Assembly: GCA_023974075.1 (NCBI GenBank)
Contig: CM043808.1
Location: 17,325,072-17,389,071, forward strand
Direction of reading: 5' to 3'
Length of the DNA: 64,000 nt
Origin: Chaenocephalus aceratus
Lineage: Eukaryota; Chordata; Actinopteri; Perciformes; Channichthyidae
Both the position numbers and the translations under genes were made by a program. Below, piece after piece: positions 19,884 through 32,377 of the stretch; within the stretch, counting starts at the first letter, position 1; the number at the start of each line of letters is the position of its first letter. Below the pieces are notes generated by a model. It was given only the letters and a program-made list of their open reading frames with translations, was not told the origin of the DNA and ran no database searches.

Positions 19884-21561
19884 CTGTGGCAGGAAGAGAA
19901 AGAGAGCGAGAGAGAGAGAGAGAGACAGAGGGGAGAGACCCAGCGTCAGTGAGAGCCACCCAAATTAAATCACAGGCCATACGTTTCCTATCAGTGTAAC
20001 TCGTAGCATGAGGAGCTCCTCTATCCAATTTTAGTATGTGTCACTCTCTGCAAATACTCTTGGAAATGGCTGCAACATATCCCTGCAATGATCAGCTAGC
20101 AATTATTGATGTGCACCTTTATCAGGCCAAGTATATGTAGACACACTTTTCAGCATCTTGTCAAACTGACTTTTCAGCGTGTGGAGTCCTTCTGCGATAA
20201 TATCTCTAAAACATGAACAAACAAGAGTTTTTAATAGGGGTACATTATGCTGTGGTATATTATATGCTACAACACTTATTCATTGCGCATTGTTGCAAAC
20301 ATACTGATGAGAATAGACATATTATCTTGCCTTCATTTGAAACAGGATGGCAATATGAACGTCCCCAAGATGCTAATGAGCTTTCCATTGATTCCTGTGA
20401 TTGCTGGAAAGTCTCAACATATTGAGATAATTGTAGGAAATAGGCTGGAGGATACCGAGTAATGCGTTTTTGACCTGTTTCTCCATCTCTGTTGGACCTA
20501 ATAGTTAACGTAACTTGCTCACTAGCAGGACACGTTTGACATACAATTCAAGCACAATACATGTTAGCAATATATGTTCTATATTAAAAGAGACATGTGG
20601 AACCCATTGACTGTGATTAAGCAACAAACACTTCGAGCTGAGAGCAGGCTTCTCCATATTAATCTATTATTAATCCAATGAGTGAGATCAAGTGACCTTT
20701 TAATAATGAATTGCAGTGTGACTACTGCCCACCAATGAGTGTGCACTTACAGGAGAGTTCTGAGTATTTAAGGCTATACATGGGAGGGTGGGAACGAGTT
20801 AATCTGCAGAATGGACTATTTGTTCAACACTTTATGGTTTATAACAACATAGCCCTAGCCAGCCAGGGTTTAGTTTGGTTAGAGTGGGCCACGGAAGGGA
20901 ATCAGATAGAGAGGGTTAACCCGGTTTGTGCGCACACAAAAAGACAGGGGCGCATGTGTCAGCAGGTTTCGCTCGGGCCGCTCAAGAGGCTTACATTCAA
21001 TTGATCAACGAGCTTAGATGTAACCCTAAATACAAATGCCCAACGAACCTCACGCCTGTTTGATGGTTATCTGCCTGCATGTGCTATGAGAACACTTGAA
21101 CAAATATGAAGAAAATAGTGAATTAAACTTTAAACTGAAAAAAAGTATTGTAATTTTGCCATTATAAATTGTTTCACTTTGTTAATAATAGTCTGGCTCA
21201 CCCATAGCCATTTAAACTACTCACACGTGTTTTATATGTAGGTTAATTCAAATGTAATTATCCGTTTTCTAGGCTTAACAGGTGTCTGGGTGAAAGGTGC
21301 TGACAGCTAATAAATGCAAGAATAATTTAGCTAACATAGTACAAAACTGTGAAAAGTATCGACCCACGTAGAAATAATTGATTTGACTTGGACAAAGGGC
21401 TGGGCTCTTTTCCAGCAAGGCTTCTTAATTAAGCCCAAAAATAACGCTAAGAACTGGGAGTTAGCCGGTTTATACTTTGAATGCAGGAGTAACATTTGGC
21501 ATGACTGGAACCTAATAAATACAACACAGAACAGAGAAAAAAGGTTAAAAACGCTACTTAC
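19884..21561 (-). other. elovl4: Probable intron 1 of elovl4
   Basis: Between the proposed non-coding exon and the ATG exon. Apart from the GA microsatellite, no structure was recognised. Confidence 0.45.
19889..19926. repeat. (GA)n microsatellite, the polypyrimidine tract of elovl4 intron 1
   Basis: On the plus strand AGGAAGAGAAAGAGAGCGAG followed by GAGAGA units; on the minus strand this is a CT tract directly before the acceptor CTGCCACAG. Confidence 0.85.
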
Positions 21562-21700
21562 GTCCTCGATATTTAAGAGCGTGTAATGACATCCGGTGCA
21601 ATGTGATGCCCAACTCCTTTCTTCTTCTTCTGCCGTCACTGCTAGTCAGTTTCTACGCCGCTCCGGTTACAGTTCGACATGAAACAGCAATTTGGCAAGA
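21562..21700 (-). other. elovl4: Probable non-coding first exon of elovl4
   Basis: On the minus strand, GAGGAC is followed by the near-perfect donor GTAAGTAG at 21561. The sequence upstream (21580-21800) is richer in GC and CpG than its surroundings, as expected of a promoter. With this exon, intron 1 is about 1.7 kb. The transcription start cannot be placed, so the right border is approximate. Confidence 0.5.
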
Positions 21701-21949
21701 AACTAGACAAGGCAAGTGAAAATATATGACTAAGAAAGCCCAATTATGCATTCAGTCCGTGCCGGCCGCTCAGCCGCATCATCTTCTTGCAATCTCCCAG
21801 ACACCGAGAAGCCAGATGGCATTGCGCATGCGTGCATTCACTCTCGAGGCTCGTGTGTGTGTGTGCGCGTGCGGCAGCCTTTTGGGAGCTCATGGATCTG
21901 TGTGAGATACTTCCTGTTCTTCCTCGGTTTTAACTGCTACTGTATCACT

Positions 21950-22545
21950 ATCAGGGTTGGGAGGGTTGCTTTAGAAATGTACGTTACGATTACTGTACCT
22001 GTGAACAAATGTAATCAGAAACCTAATCTGAGTATCAAACTATAAAAGTAATGTAATCTGATTACTTCCGTTACTTTTGGATTACATCAATATCAAAATG
22101 CAATGCACATACATAAAAGGAAATATCAACAAGATGTTTTTTACTGAAGTGTTTTATGTAAGAATACAGAACAATTTGACCTTAGAAAGAAAACAGAAAA
22201 GAGAAGAAACCAAGACAGGCTATCAAGAAGTTGGTGTATAATCACATTTAAATGATAAACCTACAGAACAGTGCAGCTTGCAAAGAAGAAATACAATATT
22301 TTCCTTTCACAACAAACACTATATGCTCTTTTTTTTTGTTTTTTTGTAACATTGCAATCCTGCTAGTAATCCCCCCCCTTTTTTTTTTTTTTTTTACTGT
22401 AATTCGATTTTAGTCTTTTTTAATGTAACTGTAAAGGAATACCTTATAACCTATTTTTACAGTTACCTACAAAAATAGGTTACCTTTCTTTGTATCCTGA
22501 TTCCGTAATCCCGTTACATGTAATCTGTAAATTCCCCAAACCTGA
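21950..22545. mobile_element. MITE-like dispersed repeat (TAATC/GATTAC-rich)
   Basis: The left end CAGGGTTGGGAGGGTT and the reverse complement of the right end (CAGGTTTGGGGAATTT) are similar. Both arms carry GTAATCTGATTAC/CCGTTAC phrases in inverted orientation. This wording is typical of an abundant fish element. No clear target-site duplication was found. Confidence 0.55.
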
Positions 22546-22919
22546 TGATACCAATGTACCAACTTTACCAACACACATCACACACTTCTTTGCTGATTAA
22601 ATGACTGCATGTAAATAAATCCATAGGCTACTATAGGTTTTTATGTAGGTTATACAAAGCTAACTGTTTGGACATGCCAAAAATAATTATCTAAATCAAT
22701 GTACTTTGGCTCTGCAGGTAGCCCTTTCGTCTATATTTGATTTGTCCCACTAGATGGTGCTGTCAACCTGTCATTGAATGTTCAGTTCACCTGCCCTCTT
22801 AACACACCAGCTCTACATGAGTCAACAATGAAGTTCCTTTTTAACTAAATTCCACCAAACATCCTGCAAGTATAGGCTAATGCACTTAAAAAAAAAATTG
22901 TAATTCATATTGTAATAAC

Positions 22920-23162
22920 CAGTGTTTCTCAAACTTTTTCATATAAGGACCACATAACCAATAAAAAAACAGACCGAAGGTGTTGCTCTGGGCTATATCA
23001 TGCAATCGAAAGTGAAACTTAAGCTCGCTCCATTGCGAGAGTGCGGAAAACTTAAATTAACTTATTTATTTAAAATGTGAAATGTTACCAATGTACTCAC
23101 GGACCACTAGGGGGCGCTCACGGACCACCAGTGGTCCGCGGACCACACTTTGAGAAGCACTG
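22920..23162. mobile_element. Short hAT-like MITE (Charlie-type ends)
   Basis: Starts CAGTGTTTCTCAAACTTTTT and ends with the reverse complement of CAGTGCTTCTCAAAGTGTGG. The right arm includes GGTCCGCGGACC. Flanks GTAATAAC and GTAATAAG (overlapping the last G) agree at 7 of 8 positions, compatible with an old 8-bp duplication. Confidence 0.65.
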
Positions 23163-25352
23163 TAATAAGCCGTTGTCACTGACAGGGGTTATTTCGTTTT
23201 TTGCCATAAACTGCAGTCAACGGACACAGTCGGAAGTGAATAGCAAGTGTCTAAGTGAAATTCAGTTGTGACGGGAAAGGGATTGCCTCCAGTAACGGCA
23301 GGGGCTTTTGGCACTAAATGTTTCAGCATGGTGTGTAGAGGATGCCCTCTTTGAGCATCAGGTGCACTCAGGAAGTAATTTCCTCTGTCATCTTTGTATT
23401 TAGAACATGGTAGGTGTTGGCCTTTTGATGAATATAAGAGTCTAAGTTAGATAGGGAAGGGCCTGGGTCAGCTTCAAACTTGGGCCGCTGCCAGCCATGG
23501 GGCAATTGCTCCACCAGGTGAGCTTCAAGGGCATCCCCATCAATGTATTTTCTACTATGATATTGATTATTTTTTTTAAAGTAAGGGCGGAGAAAATCAA
23601 CTTGTTTTGCCCGTTTGCATTAACAGCAGGCCAAGGCCCACTTAATATAATTTAAGGGATTAGCCCTGACTTCTGTCAGGGGGGTCCAGGCGATCCTCTT
23701 GCACTTTTTTTTGATACACAAGCTTTATTATTCATGCTTTTATATATACTTTGGCACCTTACTTACATGATAAGTATGGATCCCTAATGAAAATCAATAC
23801 ATTTTCACAAATTAACATACTATTGGTATGGGTACAACATGTGAGGAGAACAATTACATGGGAACTTCTACAAACACCTTGTGCAATATGTATCTCAGAT
23901 TTTAACTGGTGGTTTCCTTTTCACTGCAGTAGATGATTTTCTCAGATGAAAGAGATAGCATATGCTCATTCATGGTTTAGCTGTGAACTTGCACAACTTG
24001 TTTAGCAACATGATAAAGTATTGTCAAGACATCTGTCTAATCTACTAATATGTCATGAAAAATTGTTTTTGTAAAACCAAAGAAAGATTATCTCTAAAAC
24101 TACAGAAAATGCCATTGTAAATGGGTTTCCACTGGCACAATTTACTTCAGTATTGCCTTGATGGTTCAGTTCATACTTGTAATTGCACCATAAGTACAGT
24201 ACTTCAGTTATTCACCAAGACTTAGAAAAACTTGTATGTCTAAAATGTTCAATCTTATGAGCATCCTCCCCATCCTGGCCTCAGGATCAGCAAGACAGAG
24301 GTTGATTTTGGAGAAGTACATAATTGAGATTCACCTGCCTTCCTGCCTGCATATCATTGGCCTTACCTCACTTGGGCAAACACACACATTCATATCTGTG
24401 TGGTCCTTTGGTTTGGCGTATTTGGAATGAGGCAAATGCAGAATGTGAAGTAAGCATGTTAGGTTATGACTAATGCACTGTAGCTGCACTGACCACATCA
24501 CAGTAACCTGGACGGTTGGTTTGGCTTCAGATTGCGGGGTGAATAAATCCACTGAATAGTGCACTAACAACTCTTGGCTGTATTACATTGAGGAAGAATG
24601 TGTCATGTGACATCTGGAAAGTGAGTTTGAATGCCACATTGACTCCCTTTATCTGAACTAGTTTAAATGTCATGTCTTGGTGACTTAACTTCCTGTTTTC
24701 ATCCTTCCCATTTTCTTCTTCTGGCGTCCTGTTTGTTGTTTCTTTAACTTCCCTTTACTCTTGGCTCCTTGTGTTGCGTTTTCACGGCTTGTACAGCGTG
24801 ATTTAAGCTTACACACTCTTTGTTGCTCTTTAAGGTTATCATATTTTATGACACATCTGTCAGTGGATTTCTTTTTCCAAAAGAGAAAACGTTTCACAAT
24901 TTCCAAGCCGGCATCTCTTTTTAACATCCATCAGAGATTCATATTAGCTTCTGATTTATGCTGGAACACACTGTGCACTCACCGCCAACAATTCTGTAAG
25001 GGAAATTTCCTTCTGTAGGGCGCATTCACAGCCAACCACCTGGGACGAACCATTTTCCACATACCTCTGGAGCGGTGCACTGTTGTAAAAAAGCCTTTTG
25101 GGAAATACCACTTTTCCAAAACATTCCCCTAGTAAGGTGGTCATTTCTTTCACACAGGCCTCTTGAAACTGGTCGGTCAAAATCTTGCAACATGCTACAA
25201 GCATTTGTTTGCATGTATTGCATCAGAGAAGGTTTTTAAAGGATACAATGCGAGTCATTTCCTGTATCATGTGGGTTTCGCCACCGCTCCGCCTCTTTAG
25301 GAGACTGAAGGATGGTCTGAGTCAATTGATGGGAGAAGGGAACATTAGCACA
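23163..25352. other. Intergenic, no feature recognised
   Basis: AT-rich sequence with only short chance ORFs; no splice-bounded conserved peptide was seen. Confidence 0.4.
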
Positions 25353-26341
25353 GATTCAAAATGCTGCAGCTCGTGTACTAACCAGAGTTAGGAAAAGGGA
25401 CCACATTACTCCTGTTCTGGCTGCCTTACACTGGCTCCCTATAGAACACAGGATAGAATTTAAAATTCTTCTTCTCGCCTACAAAGCCCTTAATGGGCAG
25501 GCGCCATCTTACCTTAAAGAACTCATTATACCCTACTGTCCTACTAGGGCATTGCGTTCCAAGAATGCAGGGTTGTTGGTTGTTCCTAGAGTCTCTAAAA
25601 GTACAATGGGAGCCAGAGCCTTTTCTTATCAAGCTCCACATTTGTGGAATCAGCTTCCAGTTTGTGTTCGGGCGGCAGACACCCTATCCGTTTTTAAGAG
25701 TGCGCTTAAGACCTTCCTTTTTGATAAAGCTTATAGTTAGGGCTGATTAGATTCAGTCCCTAGTTTTGCTGATATAGGCTTAGTTTGTCGGGGGACATCT
25801 TACTTCTTCCTTCTCTCTGTCTGTACCTGTGTACTCTCATGTTCCGATTAACCCAGCTTCCCCAAATTTCTTTCTTTTTGGTGTCTATATACGCCGGGAT
25901 CCGGAGTCATGGATGATCCTGCGGTCCTGTGTCCTGGATCGCGAGCCCTGGATCTTGAGTCGTGGCTGTGGTCCTGGATCATCGGTCCTGGATGGATATC
26001 CTCGTGGATTCATCTTCCTATTATACACACATGCATTTCCAAACATTTGGACTACCTATGTTGCAAATGTATTATCTTTTCAATTTACACACGGCATCTA
26101 TTGCACGTCTGTCTGTCCTGGGAGAGGGATCCCTCCTCTGCTGCTCTCCCTGAGGTTTCTCCCATGTTCCCCTTTAAACTGTGGGTTTTCTTCTGAAGTT
26201 TTTCCTTGTACGATGTGAGGGTCTAACGACAGAGGGTGTCGTATTGTCATACTGATATTCTGTACACACTGTGAAGACCACTGAGACAAATGTAACATTT
26301 GTGATATTGGGCTATATAAATAAACATTGATTGATTGATTG
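25353..26341 (+). mobile_element. 5'-truncated L2/CR1-clade LINE, 3' end only
   Basis: 25353-25740 encodes the last ~128 residues of the LINE ORF2 without a stop (blocks AAARVLTR, ITPVLAALHWLP, LLLAYKALNG, ending DKAYS). It is followed by about 600 bp of 3' UTR and a (TTGA)n tail. It is nearly identical to the same part of the copy at 33313-34305, so both are fairly young or were copied from one another. It lacks the RT and endonuclease, so it cannot move by itself. Confidence 0.85.
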
Positions 26342-27361
26342 ATATTGTCCCATATTAGCAGAAGTAAATGTTTGACCCCATTTTTCACAAGCCACATATC
26401 TTCCAAACATTCTGACACTTTCAGTATAACTATCATTGTACGATTCCTATGATGATGTTTTATTGTTTTGTCAAGCACTAAATAAACTTTACTTACTCAC
26501 TTACTTACTAAAATAGCATTTCTCCGACTGTCTGAGTGACACATTTTGCTGCAACACAGCTCGTTTACATGCTCAAACTGTCAAAATGTTACGCTAACAT
26601 CTGCTTGCATTCATTGGCCAAATGCATTAGCTATTTCCCTAGCTAGCACATTTTGCATTGCTAAACATTACATTAGAGTCTGTATCCTTTTAGAAGACAG
26701 GAAGTGTATACCATTTCATACCATTTACTCGAGTTTTAATGACACTTACAGAGCATATTTACATGCAGAGAATGCATCATTACTGTAAGACTAACAAATG
26801 CATCGTTGTCATTTGGGCCTTTTTTGATAATGTGAAAGAGGAGTCGCACAGAAAGGAATAACTCGGTCAAGATGTATTCTCGAAAGTCTGCCTCTTTTTC
26901 AGCACATGTGGCCAGGAAATTACAGGCTTAAGGAGATTTGGCTCTAAGAGTGTGTGTTTACTTTTCTCAATGGTTTCTCTTTGTGCGTGGACTTTAGGTG
27001 AGTATGCATATTAACGTATGTGTGTTTCAGGTGCACAGTGGATTTTATCATTCTTATGTGCAGAGAATTGCAACAATTTCCCGTAAACGACTCGATTCGT
27101 GCTGCCTTTCTCTGGTTGCATCTAAGTGCCATGAGTCCTTTGCGTCAGTCTTTTCATATGCTTTTAATTTGAAAGGCATATGCATCAAGGCTCATATTAA
27201 ACTGGTTTCATTCAGTAGCTGATCCCTCTCTGTCTTCAGTGGTGCACTAGATGTGGCATGAGGTCACAGCTTGTGCCTTTTTGAGGATTACTTTTTTTTG
27301 TACTGCATCCTATAAAAAGGGTTTGAGCTGCACACATATATATAATATGCACTCTACATGT
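26342..27361. other. Intergenic, no feature recognised
   Basis: No gene or repeat border seen; only the flank of the LINE tail on the left and of the CA array on the right. Confidence 0.4.
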
Positions 27362-27386
27362 GCACGCACGCGTGCGCACGCACGCA

Positions 27387-27450
<64 letters not shown>
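27362..27450. repeat. (CA)n microsatellite with a CACG-rich left part
   Basis: GCACGCACGCGTGCGC-like start followed by about 60 bp of pure CA. Confidence 0.95.
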
Positions 27451-27452
<2 letters not shown>

Positions 27453-27799
27453 GGTGTGTCCTCATTTGGACTCTGCATAGGGGAAACCCGTTCCCTGCTG
27501 TAGTGTGTGGGCAGACGGCCCACATACAGAAAGTACCGCAACCCAGGGCCGCTGATGGAGCACCAATTATTTCTTTCTTTCCCATGCATGCTCATTCCTT
27601 TTTTCCTCCCCCATATTAGCCAAAACTTCCTGCTCCAGTCAGTTTCTATTTATTCAGTTTGTCACTCCTTCACTCTGTTGTGCTTCCTGTCTCTCAGCAT
27701 TTTCATTAATCATCATCTTTCCAATTCAGTTACTCTTCTGTTTTTCATTTAATTCTCTCCACATGCCACATGTCAATCCACACTCTGTTGACTGCTTTT

Positions 27800-27930
<131 letters not shown>

Positions 27931-28475
27931 GGGTTGGCCAACAATGCCCTGTGTACAGTTATACTGAAAATTGAATACAATTGTATAACAAGCACAGACA
28001 CTAAACAGAAATGGTTACAGGCAGAAGTGCAGAGATTTTTCTAAATGGTCTTGACATTACAGAGGGGAATAAGTGCTTTAATGTGTGGTGGCCTTTCAAA
28101 TAACTATAGTAAAAGTAAATGGTACATCCAGTAAATGGCTCCTGAAGCTCCTGCTGCAGAGAAGTAAAGTTGAAATGTAAAGATGGCGGTTTCTGAGGAG
28201 GGCTTCTTAAAATAAAATACCAGTAATTATTACATCTCACATGCAGGGAGGGCCGACCAACCATGTCATTTAAAATGGTGAGTATTATAATTATCTCCAG
28301 AAGTGAATCTAAGAGCCCAATGGTTGACTCGAGCTAAGCGTGCAGCCAGAATGAAATGCTTCAAAAATCTTCTCCCAGTCAGAGAAAAGTTGAAGGCATC
28401 TGTTTCATACAATTAGGTCCTGTCACTTCGCAAAGGCTGCAAAACACACATGCCATACTGTCTATATGTCTGTCT

Positions 28476-28925
28476 ATAATTCAAGGTCTCCGTCCTCACC
28501 CACCAGTGTGTCCATGGAACTGCCCCTCCCTACCTCAAGGAACTCCTCACCCCCCTTACCTCCTTGCGGACCACCCGTTCCAGCAACTCCAATTTCCTCA
28601 AACCCCCCAGGACTAAGCTCCGTACTATGGGAGACCGGGCCTTCTGCTCGGCTGCTCCCAGCCTGTGGAATGCTCTCCCCGACCAAATGAGAGCACCACA
28701 GACCGTGGAGGCTTTTAAAAAAGGCCTCAAAACCCATCTCTTCAAAAGAGCCTTTGCCTAGACATTTTTTATCACCCTTTTATTTTTATTTTTATTTTTT
28801 TTTATTTATTTTATTGCTTTTTAATTAATTCTACCGTATTGTGTAATGTTTATTTATACTCTTCATGCTCACTACTTGTAGCACTTCGGGATTTGCATTC
28901 AAATATGAAGTGCTTTATAAATGGA

Positions 28926-28955
<30 letters not shown>
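28476..28955 (+). mobile_element. 3' fragment of another LINE (CR1/L2-like)
   Basis: One frame reads a typical LINE ORF2 C-terminus: APPYLKELLTP, then RAFCSAAPSLWNALP, then FKKGLKTHLFKRAF and a stop near 28761. An A/T-rich 3' UTR with CTTTATAAAT and a (TTA)n tail (about 28929-28955) follows. It differs from the 25.4-kb and 33.3-kb copies, so it is another family. Confidence 0.75.
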
Positions 28956-28956
<1 letters not shown>

Positions 28957-31900
28957 TATTTACATAGAACAGCTGTATCGGTTATATGTACATTTAATGT
29001 TAGGGGGTGACCTATAACAGCCATAGTGCATATGACAGGAGCAAAGGAGGAAGTCATGTGACGGTGTTTAAAGAGTTACACAATCCTGTTTAGGAGGAGG
29101 TTTGGTTGGACGAGTGGGTGTATGTTCTCTTTTTGTTGTTATTCGTATATCTCTGTAATCCTGTGGTATTGTAATAATCTAAATTCACCTCACGTATAAT
29201 TAGACATACCATCATGTGGACACCTAAAACCGCTATGACTAAAGTCCAATACATACATTATATTCAATGTTGTATCTTTTGTAGAAAAAAACTGTTACCA
29301 CCCCCTAATCAGGGTTAGGGTTAACCTAACCCTAGGATAGGTACGTTTGAGAAACCGGCTCAAGTTACACTTTTTGTTATATTCCATGGAATGCTCTTAA
29401 CATCCCGATAGCAATGAATATCTTAAGTGCTTTGACAAAAAATCCATAAAAAAATGTAATCGGTGGAAGCCGTAGTACTGTAAAAAGCACGACCAATCAT
29501 TTTAGCCGGCCCGGCTAAAGTAACTGGATGGCCTACCTGCCTGTCAGCCTTCCATCTGTGCACAAACTTATCTCGTGCCCTCATTGGTCATGTGCGCGTT
29601 CGTGTGTGTTGGAGGAGGGGCTCTGTAAGGAAGTGGCAGATTGTTTCCGGTTGTGTATTTTCAAATTCTAGCGCACTCGAGCTGGTTTCTCCAAAATTAC
29701 CTACCCCACCTTGGGCTCTTATACAGTATAGTGATAAATGTATAGTAGTGATGTGAGCTGATTTTTTTCTATGTCTGAAACAGGATGATAATATTTTTCC
29801 GTGGACTAAATCTATCTGAACGCACTTGACTTGTCTTTACCACATGAAATCTGATTCTCCTGATTTCTCCTCGCTGGAACCCAGTGCAGCCACTTATTAT
29901 GTCTGCGTCGGGCAAGATTGCATGGTGTAATGCAATCCATAAAAATAAATGAAAATACGGCCATACAAAACAAGTTATTAGATCAGTTTTAGGGTTATTA
30001 GAAGATTGAGTGTTGGCTACTGTGGCCTGGAAAGCAGTAGTCAACATGAGGCACTTCCAGCACAATGTGGTCACTAATTATATTTACAGCCGTTTCAGGA
30101 CCACCTCTGCCAATAAACCCACCACTGGTACATGGTTAAAAGGCAGATAGACTTCTATAAAGCAGTTTCTCGGTTACATATTTTGAAATGTCAAACCTAC
30201 AGCACAAATGACTGAACTTTTATGTGTACATAAGTGCAGCGAATAGAAAGCAAATTGTTTTACAAACTTTATTTTCCTTATATTTCAGAGATGACCCTAA
30301 AACATAATCCCCCTCTGTCGGAAGCTTCAAATGTGTGAGTACCTCTTTAATTATAACTATTGTCAACTACTCTAAACCTTCATAGCGTATATTAGTCTGT
30401 AGTATGGAATTGGGACGGCATTAGTTGTAGGTAGGCACTGACTGCAGGTATAGCAGTCAGTAGTTAATCCTATGCCCCAGAGAGCTCAAAGCCTCTCAGC
30501 ACTGTCACGTTATGTTACCGTTAATCTGAACTGGATGCGCTGCCAACGGGCTGACCCACTGCCTGCGACCTGGCCGCGGCTGAGGTCAGCGTCTGAGGTC
30601 AGCGTCTGACGTCACCAGGAGAGAAAGGGGTGACCTGTGCCGGGGGACTGAACTGAGAATAACCGCCAATTACCTGAGTTTGAAATGCCAATGAACTCTG
30701 ATAACATTTTGAAACTGAAAGTTAACTTGGTTTATAATTTAAATATGTCCACATTTTAAATTATTCAACCTGCTTAGCAGGCAATGAAAGAGGTCAAACT
30801 GAAACAAAACTTCCAAATTAATGTTGAATGTCAGTAAGGTGAGTAATTAATTCAGAGGGAAAGCAGATATCCGTTGTTCTCTGTACTGCTGCTGCTGCAC
30901 AAGATCTGTCGACAGACTGTTTGTGATGGACAGGCTGTCTAAAAAGATACACAGCAGAAAGGACTTTAATATAGGACACATGCTACCACTTTCACTTTAG
31001 GCCGCCACTCTGTGAAGTAGCTGCATCAATATCGCAAATGTACATTCTGTCATTCTCATTTTCAGTTTCATATGTATATATATATTTTGCCTCTACTGTG
31101 AAATGTGTGCATGCTCTAATGTTCAAAAAGTAATTTATTTGAGTGCTTCTTTTCACCCTCTGTCTGAAACCAGATCCCAGTCTGCTCTGATTGGTTAGCT
31201 GGCCGGCTATATTGAGATTAGTCAACCACTTAGAGATTCCCGCCTCTTAGCCTATAATGTACAATGTGCGCTAGCCAACAGAAGTGCACCAACACACAAA
31301 CAAACTTTTGGATTTGAGCCTTTGCAGACCATTAACATGCACACAAACCTATGTAACACACTACAGGAAAGGGAAAACCCCAAAAAGCAAAATAGGTCCG
31401 CTTTTATCTTATTTTCTGGGCCTGTGCTTTGCATGCTGAACGTTTGTTAGCTTGTTGACAATATTTACATTATGGTCTGTGACTGTATGTAGGTTTTTGT
31501 TTGTGTAAGTGAGTACAGTTGCATATTTACTGTTCTAGGCATGTGTGTTTAACAGAGCAGGTCTTATTATCCCTGACGATGAATGTGTGCTCTCACATCC
31601 ACTTTGAACATTTTATCCCACAGTGTGTCAAAACTCTGTTCGTGTTCGATGAGACAAAGGATGTCTTTGACTTGATGTGAACTTGGAACCACTTAAAAGA
31701 CCTACAATCCTCCACACTGAGGACCAAGGAAGCTTAAGACACACAATTCCTAAAAATCACGGACTGGATCTTGAATACATTGGGGACATTTATCTGCCAT
31801 TAAATGTTGACAAGCCGAAAAGTCTAAAGAAAATGTGCACAACATAAATCATGCTTTAATAGTTTTTAAAAAAAGCATAAAAGTAGAACTAAATTGTGTG

Positions 31901-32377
31901 GTTATTAACCTTTTTAGCTGGATTGTATACATATAATGCTTTGAATTGAAAGCAACTATAGAAGTCAAATCCAAGTTTGAGAACCCATTAGTTTCACTTA
32001 GTAGTGTAGGACAGAACAAAAACAAAAACACTTTTCTCAGGAGGATCTTTCCATAGGCATTTTTAGAGCTTTTTAGCAAATCTAAGGCTATACCAATTGT
32101 CATCAATTATAAAGATAACATTTCATGGATGTCTTTTAAAAGAAAGTCGCCAGTTATAAATCCATGCGGTTGTATTTTTGCCTTTGCATGACATTTTCAA
32201 GAAAGTCTTTGTTGTTTGTGGCCTGTGAGAAAATGTCTATAAACAGACAGGATTAGGGTTTCATTGAGTGAATTAAAAGGGCTTCCTTTGTTTGCTCTCT
32301 TAGAAGGATTACATTATTTAGTTTGTGTAATCATTAACAGTTATGCTAAAGATGTTGAATGTTACACAAAAACATAT
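28956..32377. other. Intergenic, no gene recognised
   Basis: Holds a telomere-like palindromic patch at 29307-29333 and a cluster of AGGTCA half-sites with a TGACGTCA palindrome at 30583-30614; otherwise AT-rich and featureless to my reading. Confidence 0.4.

Noticed and set aside
23450..23560. tRNA-derived SINE head
   Set aside because: No convincing A and B boxes and no SINE tail.
25829..26218. ORFs in the LINE 3' UTR (also at 33789-34213)
   Set aside because: They repeat in both LINE copies because the 3' UTR is duplicated; no protein family.
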